From Symbiodinium kawagutii (lineage: Eukaryota > Sar > Dinophyceae > Suessiales > Symbiodiniaceae), in assembly GCA_009767595.1 (NCBI GenBank), contig VSDK01024155.1, positions 55,509 to 119,508 on the forward strand: DNA of 64,000 nt, given 5' to 3'. This document shows positions 54,955-64,000 of this stretch, one piece after another. Every line of letters begins with the position of its first letter. The stretch's first letter is position 1. The translations under genes and the position numbers were made by a program. The notes under the pieces are model-generated. The model had not been told where the DNA came from and did no database searches. It saw only the letters and a list, made by a program, of their open reading frames with translations.

Positions 54955-56739
54955 GTGGATCTACGGTGGTTGATCTACGTGGCGTCCCTGTGACGTGGCT
55001 GTGGTTATGGCGGTTGCAGTTTTCGGAGTTCGGTAGGGTCGGTTTTGTTTGTGGTTATGGTATGTTTTGGTTGTAGGCTTCACACAGGCTGCGCACACAG
55101 ACTATCATAATGTTGGGGGTAGCACTTGAGTTTATTTTATGGTTGTGGCATGTTGTGTCATGTTATGGTTATGGCAGGTTGTGCCGAGTTTTTTCCGGTG
55201 TTGAGTCAATGTTGGTGTTTCTGGGGTCGCCCTTCGTCGTTCTTGGGCCTGTTGTCATCGTCGATGTCGTTGTCGTTGTTGGTCACACGTAGAGGACCGT
55301 GGGAGTGTTACAGTTTTTAAAAAGTTTTGAAAAAAAGCTGGGTTTAGTAATTGCAGGATATTGCATGCGTAGTCCGCAGGATGCTGCGAAATCGGGGCGC
55401 GTATCGGGACATCGGGACAGACAATGTTTGTTGAATTGATTTGTGAATATTACTACCTTTGCTTTTTTTAGTCTTGAACCTTGAGCCTTTGCTCTGATTT
55501 TGATTTGCTCGTTTTCTTGCCGCACCCACCACCACCCTCGGTAACCAACCATTGACATTGGCCATGAAGTAGCAACATCCAGCCATCAAACACATGGTGC
55601 TTCATCAGACACCGCTGGCAGCAGGCCTTGGAGGCTGCTTTGCAAAAGGTGATCCAGAGGCCTGGCGACATGTGGAAACGAGTTGCAATCAGCCAATGGT
55701 TTTCATGGGAGTAGAACCAACCATGACCAGCGGTTGATTGGTGGTTAACAGTTATCTTCGCGGTATGGTGAACGTCTGGTGATGGTTGGTTCTGCTGGTA
55801 GTGACGGTTAGCCAGTCATGACTAGTAGTGGTCAAACATGGTTCAGGATGTTCAATGAATGGTTGAACTTGGTGGTTAGTAGAATGGCTAATGATGGTGA
55901 TGGCTTATGGGCAACACTTTGCCACTGGTACCCTTCAGGGCGGTGAAAGTGACGAAGGGACAAGTAGTGATTCGCAGTAGGCGGTTGGGAATGTTCACTG
56001 ATGATGGTCAGTGCTGGTCAGCGCTGGTCAGTGCTGGCCAACGGCTGATGATGGATGATCATTGTAGTGGTTCATGACGGTTTGCGGCGACCCCTGCAGC
56101 TGCTACCCTGGTTGGATGTGCGGTTTCCCTGTGCGTTCCTTCAGCGATCGCTGGTTTATTGAAGAGATTGTCACATATCATGGTTTTATAGTACCAGTAA
56201 CAAACATTTCTACCAGGTATTGCTTGGAATTGGCATAATGATGTGCTCTTATGATTGTTTTCTGGAAATCAAAGGTAGCTAAAGGTCATTCCCAATAGCC
56301 ACACTATCTAGAAATGGTGCTTTATCCATTGCTATGTTGGATTGCTGGAGGATATGGGAAAACTGCTCACCGAGAATTCCTAAACCTCGTGGATTCTGTG
56401 GACGATGGATATTTCCAGTGGCAATTCCAAAATGTACGGTCGATGGACTCAACTCCGCACAGGCTCGAAGTGCTCTATCGCAATCCACCCTGGAAGTGGA
56501 ACCCCTATCATTTGTAGATGGCCTGCATACCGAAGATGGTGATTTTAGCGGATTCCTCATGACCTGCACGGTATGGAATACCAACAAGTCACATGCATAT
56601 GCACATAGATGTAGATCATGCATAGAGTTGAAGCCAAGGCAGCCCCTATAATAGTGGTTTTCAACATGTTCTATGCATGCCCGAAACATGATTTCCATAG
56701 TGATATACATGTACATATACACATACACATACATACATA

Positions 56740-56873
56740 CATCACATCACATCACATCACATCACATCACATCACATTACATTGCATCACATTACACTAC
56801 ATTACAATACAATACATTACATTACACTACACTACACTACATTAGATTACATTACATTACATTACATACACAC
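56740..56873. repeat. CATCA / CATTA pentanucleotide satellite
   Basis: ATCAC units change gradually into CATTA and CACTA units over about 130 bases. Confidence 0.9.
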
Positions 56874-57019
56874 ATACATGCATACTAGCAAGTAACAACC
56901 GGCTGTACTTTGATGACCAACATGGTTGATCCCGATATGTTTTTGGTTTCCATATCTCTATACATGATCTAGACATCAGGAAACCATATTCGCTTTTGTA
57001 GAGTATACCAGCGTAGCCC

Positions 57020-57560
57020 GAAACGATGAAATTCCATCACCACTTGAAAATTTGATGAAATTCCGTGAATTCCTTCACTTTTGCGATTTTCTCCGCAAAT
57101 TCCCTCTCCACCGCAAAATTCTCTCACGACTCCGCGAAATTGCTTTTTTCAGGCGACCCGCAAAAAAACGCACAAAAACACAATTTTGCCCAACATTGAA
57201 AATCTACGAAAACACCGTTACCATTACAGAATTCCTTCTCCATCTCCGCTTTTTCCTTCACGAAATTCTCGCCCGAACTCCGGGAATTCTCGCCCGAACT
57301 CCGGGTATTCTCGCCCCAAGTCCGGGTTGCTAATTTCTCCGCTCAATTCCTTCATTTTCTCCCCCTTATTCCTTCACGACTTTGTGTGGTTTTTGGGTTT
57401 CTCCAAAAGTTTTTTTTTAAATCCGGACAGGCTCAAACACCTTCAAGAGTTGTCGGAACAGTTGCGAATATCAAATACGGAATTCTCTCACGGATACGGG
57501 GTGGCGAAGGAATTCTCTCACGCCCAAGAAATTTGATCTTTTTTTGGGAATTTGATCCTT
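57020..57560. repeat. GAAATTC/AATTCTC-rich segment with 21-base tandem repeat
   Basis: AATTC-containing words recur throughout. At 57260-57330 a 21-base unit, CTCGCCCGAACTCCGGGAAT, is repeated three times. Composition differs from the ATGGTTGAT background, suggesting a distinct inserted repeat. The open frames here are repeat-driven. Confidence 0.6.
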
Positions 57561-57716
57561 TTCCGGCTTTTTGGGCTTAGCTGGTAGCTACGGTCGTGTG
57601 TTGGCACTACCATGACTGCCGTTTGCACACACCACTCCTGCTGGCAACAGCAGTTCCTGTAGCAAGTGCATAGGCGTGATCATTGAGGATGGGTACGACT
57701 GGATCTGCATATGGTT

Positions 57717-57838
57717 ATATGGCTATGGGTCAAGCAGTTAACCAACCAGTAATGGGGGTTTATAACCAACAATAATAGGGAAAACAATGGTAAATGATAG
57801 GGGAACCAGGGGTACAGGGTTTTGACCCACAGCCATAT
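57717..57838. mobile_element. MITE family 2 copy
   Basis: ATATGGCTATGGGTCAAGCA at the left, TTTTGACCCACAGCCATAT at the right. The inner words are the same as in the copy at 16871. Confidence 0.8.
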
Positions 57839-59933
57839 GGGGACTGTGGTTTTAGGGGTCACACCTGGCTCAGGGGTTGTCGGGGACTATGGTTTTGGGG
57901 TTTGGTTGCACCTTACAGGAAACTCTATGGGACTATGGTTGCCACTATTTACCATCTCCCAGGCAGGACCCCAACTGCAGATCCATAGGTGGCTACCTTT
58001 TTGGTGCTTGTCGATCACATGATGCATACCATTGATGCTGCACTCGCTTGGGTCAAACCAACGAAGGAACTAAGAACATCTGGTAAATTAAGCAGGGTAG
58101 GTAATGCAATTATAGCAAATCATAACTAGTAAAGGGTATAATGAACCATGAACAAAACGCAAGCGAAATATCATTACCTTCTACAGGAAAGCCATCATAA
58201 ATGGTGTTTCTTTCACGCAACCAGCCTAGATTGAAGCAAAATGAAACGCAACCAAGCAGTATGGAGCATTGTTGAACATGCTTTGCAGTCATTAGCTGTC
58301 ATTATCCATTCTTGATCATTCACCAAAATAAAGTATCATTCCTTTGCTCGCTATTGCACTATGAAATCGAGCATCGGTGAGCTACGTACCATCCGATAAT
58401 CAAAGCATTAACACATTAAGCAGTCTTTCGTGAAAATTAGCCCATCATTACTCCACGGTTGACCCATTTTGGATCACTGCTGGTTAACCAACAGGTTCCT
58501 TGGGTTTAACCGGTTGGGTGAATTTAAGCCATGAACATCCATGAAGCCAGTCATTCCACCCAGGTTCAGTCAAGCATTGGTTAACCATTCACTGGTCGAA
58601 CCATCCCATGGATCACTGCTGGTGCCGTCGCGCTTCAGGTTGCCGTCACTGCTGCGCGTGCGCATGGGTGAGGCGAAGCAAGCGCGGCGCCGCCGGGCTC
58701 GTGGGTGGTGGCTGGTGGGCCCTGCCTCATGGGTTACCAACTCGGGTTTGTCCATGGCCGTGGGGCCACATCCTACCACCCAAGTTCACCAGGATTCATG
58801 AATATTCATTGGAGTTGCAATTTCTAGGACACCATGGCTGACAAAGGCACCAATGTTTTATGATTTTCGGGGGGTAGCCAAATAGGGAATACACCAACTA
58901 CATGGCGGGGTCAGAACAATCGACAAAATTGGGTGGATGAACATGCCGACAGTTCGACCATGGGATGTGAACAGCTGGGGTAGGCCCTTGAACCACGACT
59001 ATGTTGGTATTGATCCTATCCATTAGCCTTTTTTGGCATTGAGGGATGACTATGGTGGGTTATCCCCAACCACTGATTAGCCATGAGCCAGACATTGTTG
59101 AACCAATTCTGATCATCCATTTGCAATCGCCAAGTGATGTTTTTTCACGAGACATGAATTTACCAATACTATAGCTAACTGATAGCCCAATAATGTACGA
59201 TTTATCGTCAGTTTTATTTAAGCAGTTGCATCAATCAACCACGGTTAAGCTTCCAACGAACGATTCGTGAAGCGTTCATCAACCATTTCGTTGGCACCAA
59301 TGAACCAATCAACGAGCAATGAATCAATCGCCAGTTGGTCGTTAGTTAACAATAAATCAACCATTAACCAACCACCCATGAACGATGAATCTGTTGAATC
59401 AATCAACAAAAAAGTTGCATTACAGTTGATCCCAACTATTCCTCAACCATCAAGGCGTATGGCCGACAGTCGGCAACAGGAAAAGGTAATAAGCATTGAC
59501 CAAGCCAGGGGGAATCATTCATCAGGGACAACGTTGCCCAGTCACCAAGCAGAGATGTGCCAATAACCATGAGATCATCATTAACTCATTATTTAACAAC
59601 CAAGAGTTACTACCTTGACTATAATAACTACGCAGCCACTACTTATCGATCACTATCCGTTGGTCACTAGCCATGATTTTTAACATCAGCAATTCAACTT
59701 CCTTAAACATCACTGAGTAACAATCAATGAACCGTCAGCTAATACCAAAAACGTGATCATCAAATCATTCATGCGATACTTGTGACTCATTAATGAAGCA
59801 TTGATCCTCTACGTATCAGCCACGATATATCAACGATTCATCGTCATCATGAATGCCCCTACTTATGAAGCCTTCATCAACTCGATCGACCACTTCATAA
59901 ATGAATTTTCAATATGGGCTTTCTTTGTAGTTG

Positions 59934-60012
59934 GAGGGAACTCCAGTTATCATCCTTTATACTAGCCATTTATAGTAACAAAGCATCCATAGCTTTGGTG
60001 TTCCCCATTTGA
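59934..60012. repeat. Decayed MITE family 1 copy
   Basis: GGAGGGAACTCCAGTTATCA...CATAGCTTTGGTGTTCCCCA keeps the inner half of the element. Terminal repeats are mostly lost. Confidence 0.45.
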
Positions 60013-60253
60013 AGAATCCATCCTACGGTGACTGAAAGGTTGATTTATTAGCTCATCCTACTTGTAGCTGATGATTGCCTGTTCGTTAACCGTCATGAGG
60101 CCGGTGACCAACATGATTGTTGTTTATCTCCTGTTCTTAACCATTTTTGGCCATGAACAGCACTCGTCAACCATCAGTTAGCCACTAACCATAGTCAACT
60201 AAGCATCAATCATTGCCACTACTCAGCCGTCCCACCATCCGACTGGTCTCCAG

Positions 60254-60364
60254 GGTCCCGACTCAACACCGACGGCGGATAGCGGCGAGACTCCCGGCGC
60301 TGGCGGTGCTCTTCCTTCGGCTCCACGCGCCGCGGTGAAGCGTCGCTTGGAGGGCCATGAGTTG
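60254..60364 (+). CDS. Exon, unknown protein
   Basis: Acceptor GGTCTCCAG, donor GAGTTG/gtcagt (GT), 37 codons in phase 0: GPDSTPTADSGETPGAGGAL, PSAPRAAVKRRLEGHEL. A Pro/Ala/Gly-rich, disordered-looking segment with a basic end. The frame has no ATG. GC content is far above the surroundings. Family unknown. Confidence 0.55.
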
Positions 60365-62025
60365 GTCAGTGGAGGGGCCGCTTGGGTGGGGAAATGATGG
60401 TGAAATGTGGGGTATCAGCGTGGTGAAATGATGGTGAAGTCGTGGTGAATTGCTGGAGATTTGATGGCTGATGGTGAAGTAGTGGTGAATTGATTGTTGA
60501 TGATTTAGTGGTGATTTGATTGTTGATGACTGGGTAGCAACTGTGAATGATGGTTCGTGAGGGTTCATCACGATTTGTTCAGTGGTTTAGCAATGGTTGG
60601 TGATCGACAATGGTTTTGCGGATGCTTGATGATGTATCATCATTGATCAATTAATGCTATGGTTCAGCTTAGAGACTTCAACCGCGGCGCTTCAGGCCTT
60701 AGTACATACCGATGTTTGTTGAATTATTTCTGAAGTTCGCCACGGATGGTAGTGCCTGTCTGGTTCCTGAACTCGAAAGATTCATTCAAGGTGAATTGAT
60801 GGTAGGTTAGTCAGTTCATTTGAATGGCTAGCAATTGCTTATGGTCTTGCCCATGGTTGATTGGTGGTTGATGAATGCTGAACCATGCGCAGCCACTTGT
60901 GGTTAACTTGGTCAGTCTCGAATCCCTTTCTTGCCATGCCCTCTTGCCTGTACTAGTAATGATTGTGAATACTGGCTTGCAATGATATGGATGATGATGC
61001 TGAATATTGAAGGATATTTGTTGACACTAACAGATCACAGGGTCATGAGCCTTGCGATTCGTTCTCATTCAGAATCTTGGATGGTAGTATCCTATTGAAT
61101 ATTGAATTGTCCGGTGGCTGCATCGTTCCACAGGCAACACGAGCCTTGCCTCTTAATTTGACATCCAAGACTTTTTGACAGGCAAGTGATTAGTCGGTTG
61201 AACATAGCCTTTGGGTAGGATTGATACCAAGCAACTCGCTCAGGTTGGGACTAGGCAAGCAAGACCTCCAAAGACGGATGGCTTCACTTTGTAGCCTTTC
61301 TTCAAGTTGCCTGAGCTATGAGGTTAGGCTTTGGTTACCGAGTATCACCCGAGGTCATTCACCCGCGCAATTTTCTAACCGAGCACTCAACCACTGGAGA
61401 TCCCACCGTTGGTGAATCGCTGGCACTGCCGGCAACCGCCCTTGGGTTGGACACCACTAGTCCAACGTGATTCCTGTGATTGCCTTGGCTTGGTGTTCGC
61501 AACATATGCTGTGTGCTCTTGGCCATTTCTCAAATTTCCATCCCTATCTGACATTACTAAAAGAATTTCATTGTGGATATGGTTGAAACCACCCAATTTT
61601 GAGGATGATTCAGCCCGATGTTTGATGGTCACCAGCGATAGTAAAACTGGGGGTGCTTTATTCAGAGCTGGATCTACCACGACCTCATGTTGCAGAGACA
61701 GCAGCAACCAACTATCCTGCGGAGAACATTATGCAAGCATAGTGAGACCCTCACCATTACAAGACCAGTACACTGTTACCCCTGATAGATCTTGGATTTT
61801 TGTGCTAATACGTAGATCCTAGGGGTGCTTGGTCCATGCGAAGCCGGTACAACAGTGTATATACATACACATTTACATGTATAGATAGTATAGATGTATC
61901 TATTATAAAGCTGCAGATGTGCAAATTGTCAACCAATTGTAGCGCTTAACGGTATACTTCCTGGGTCATAAGCCATTGTGAATCGCGATGAAATCCGAAG
62001 ATTCCTGGGCGCTGCATCTCTTTAG
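60365..62025. other. Non-coding stretch
   Basis: Degenerate GATGGTTGATG-type DNA up to about 61000, then more complex sequence (61200-61830) with open frames on both strands but no recognisable protein. No gene supported. Confidence 0.45.
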
Positions 62026-62141
62026 GTTGGTCTCTGCATGGCTTGGAACCCCGCAGCAAACGCATGGAAATGGAACGAGGTTCGGCGGTCGCAGCGGGTG
62101 ATGGGCTTGGTGCTGTCAGCGTTAAAGATCCTTTGAAGTGA
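62026..62141 (+). CDS. Possible terminal exon, unknown protein
   Basis: Acceptor CATCTCTTTAG. The frame reads WSLHGLEPRSKRMEMERG, SAVAAGDGLGAVSVKDPLK and stops at TGA. The minus strand is open too, but it lacks a comparable acceptor. If correct, a gene on the plus strand ends here. Confidence 0.45.
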
Positions 62142-62297
62142 TTCATTCGGTGTGTGTTTGACATAAGTTCTGCCAACTACCAGCTATGGTAGAAATAGGC
62201 AACTACCAGTTGTGGCAGAAAACGGTAGATATAAACATGATATAAGCATAGTTACAGCAGGTGAAACGGCATATCAACATCTGGCTGAAACAATGCG

Positions 62298-62402
62298 GTG
62301 GTTTCTCAAGTCATGGGGGTACCCCTCAACCATCCACTATTTATGGTTTATAGTACTAAACCAACCATAGCTTTTGGGGTTCCCTATTGCTTGAGAAACT
62401 CC
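62298..62402. mobile_element. MITE family 1 copy with AATGCG target duplication
   Basis: GTGGTTTCTCAAGTCATGGG at the left, CCCTATTGCTTGAGAAACTCC at the right, flanked by AATGCG on both sides. Confidence 0.85.
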
Positions 62403-62871
62403 AATGCGGAAAAAGGAAATTGCAATGTCAAAACGCAACCGAGTTTTGCGCGGTACATGGGGATTTAGCTTTAGCAGACATGCGACGAATTGTGGTCCGT
62501 GTTTGCTGAACGGTCTGCTGAATTGGATTCGTTTGTTGAGTCTGTTGGAGATCCATGGTGTCGGGTCCCGTCAATGTCAGGGACAGATTCCGAACCATTC
62601 TGACCCAAATTTTAAGCAATCATTAGCCAGTTTGGAAATCGGCGAACACTTTTTCACGATGGTTTACAATTTTTAGCATTCGTTCAAGCATTGTCAACCA
62701 CATTTAGCCATTGCTATCAGCCACCACTGAAACATCATCAGCTATCAACCACGATTAGCCACCATTGCTATAAACCATCATTAGCCATTACTATCATTGC
62801 CATTGCTATCATGTAAGTGTTGTCACTCATTCACATCCACGTGGTCATATTCCGTGGGTGCTGGGTGTAAG

Positions 62872-62966
62872 GCCCCCGACCCAGTCACTACGCTAGGCCT
62901 TGCAACGCGCTTCAAGCGCATGGGTGGCATTGCTGCGGAGCTATGGAAGGGGTCAGGGCTGCCCAG
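62872..62966 (+). CDS. Exon candidate, unknown protein
   Basis: It follows GGTGTAAG and ends at a strong donor (GCCCAG/gtgaag). The frame reads APDPVTTLGLATRFKRMGGI and AAELWKGSGLP. The minus strand is also open (KQLEVMQQMQLHLGSPDPF). Plus is preferred because of the donor. Confidence 0.4.
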
Positions 62967-64000
62967 GTGAAGCTGCATTTGTTGCATGACTTCCAGCTGT
63001 TTTATGGTCACTTAGTAGGCTTAGTGATGGTGTTAAAGGTTAGTATAATGTTCAATAATAGTTGATGAAATCGTTAATCATGGTTGATTGTAGGTTAATC
63101 AACCATTGCCATCATTGGTTAGTATGGTCTGGTGGTTAACAATGGTTGGTTAGTATGGTGGTTCATAATGGTTCATCATTGCTCATGGTTAGTTGTAGGT
63201 TAACTACTGGTGCCCAGGGTCACTCAAGGTTTGGTTGTTCTTTCCTTAATGCTCAATAGTGGTGTTAGATAGCTGATCAAGGATCCAGTGATTAAACCAT
63301 AAACGTTGCTATGGTCAATCATAGTCAACCGGGTCGCACCCAGCAAGACGCAACAACTAATTGGTTTGGTTGGATAATCAAGCTGCATGGGGCTTCATAG
63401 CTGACAAAACGGTTGATGAACGTCGGATTTGCTGCTTATTTTCAGCCATTGAGCAAGCTGGATTTTCCGTACCTACCAGCTTGATCAGAGTGGGACATCC
63501 ACTCGCAAGGGACGGTGTATCCAGCCCGGGACCGGTCGCTTGCTTCAGCCCGCCTTAGATTTGTCCGGCACGGCAACTTTCGGTGATTGGGTCACTAGCT
63601 GCCACTGTTGAAATGGATTTGTCAGCCATGGTGGTACCTACTAACCATCCAAGATGGGGAAACTGCACAAGCAACTCGGGGTACACCATTGGACCGTCCC
63701 TAAGCTTGGGATGATGCGTGACAACCCCCCGATCATGCCACGAGCTTGGTTTGTTTCCTCCTTTGGGATCGATTCAGAACCAAGAAACTTGTGTAGGACG
63801 TAGGGTAACTGCAAGTGACCGGTATCTCTGCGACCAAAACCCTCAACCGAAGGTAATAGCTGTTAACAACAGCCAGAAGTGTGAATCACCGGCGCTGGTT
63901 GTTACGGTGCTAATGATCAGCTCATGATCACTACCATCATAATCATCATTACCATAACGTCATCATGACCATCAACCACCACCACCACCACCACCACCAC
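62967..64000. other. Right edge: low-complexity DNA, weak exon-like patch, CAC repeat
   Basis: A patch at about 63456-63513 (after TTTTCAG; IEQAGFSVPTSLIRVGHPLA; donor GGACG/gtgtat) may be an exon. The window ends in (ACC)n from about 63972. Otherwise only ATGGTTAATG-type sequence is seen. Confidence 0.4.

Larger units (their letters stand above)
54955..60253. other. Mostly non-coding stretch with repeats
   Basis: Low-complexity DNA, microsatellites, one MITE and the GAAATTC-rich segment at 57020-57560. A GC-rich patch near 58610-58710 (LPSLLRVRMGEAKQARRRRA) may be an exon, but frame and strand are ambiguous. Confidence 0.5.

Noticed and set aside
63972-64000. A poly-His/Pro coding end or telomere-like repeat
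   Set aside because: It is a plain (ACC)n microsatellite at the window edge without an adjoining coding frame; the unit is not telomeric.

Overview
This window looks like nuclear DNA of a dinoflagellate. Four things suggest it. First, recognisable protein-coding sequence is cut into tiny exons of about 17-160 bases, separated by introns of 35 bases to 10.5 kb. Second, most of the introns that can be checked against a conserved protein start with GC or GA instead of GT. Third, a LINE with the composite protein style known from Symbiodinium-type genomes sits at the left end. Fourth, the rest is dominated by degenerate ATGGTTGATG / ACCATCAACC-like low-complexity DNA and by abundant short inverted-repeat (MITE-like) elements. 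There are no bacterial features: no operons, ribosome binding sites or CRISPR. One assembly gap of 913 N lies at 27621-28533.

Layout. 1-6970: a non-LTR retrotransposon whose 5' end is outside the window. Its first frame (1-5109) carries RNase H, endonuclease and reverse transcriptase, in that order. An overlapping frame (5060-6895) carries two zinc fingers and a domain resembling cytosine methyltransferases. 8023-20225: low-complexity DNA with four phase-compatible exon candidates (11819, 12639, 13438, 15588) and several weaker ones. These could encode the N-terminal part of the kinase that follows. 20226-44177: a split but almost complete serine/threonine kinase domain of the MAP3K (STE11/MEKK/NPK1) type. 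I could place every hallmark: glycine loop, VAVK lysine, HRD, DFG, APE, subdomains IX and XI. It is spread over about 13 exons in 24 kb. The largest intron (25208-35714) holds a tandem segmental duplication. Each copy contains a CCCH zinc-finger coding segment plus a conserved roughly 134-codon frame, and the right-hand copy also starts with a decayed copy of a kinase exon. 44178-64000: more repeats, MITEs and microsatellites with scattered exon-like patches (47303, 48569, 54851, 60254, 62026, 62872). These belong to the C-terminal part of the same gene or to one or more further genes that I cannot name.

Confidence is high for the LINE and the kinase exons, moderate for the duplicated CCCH unit and the MITE families, and low for isolated exon-like patches that lack a homology anchor. 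All calls come from reading the sequence; no database search was run.
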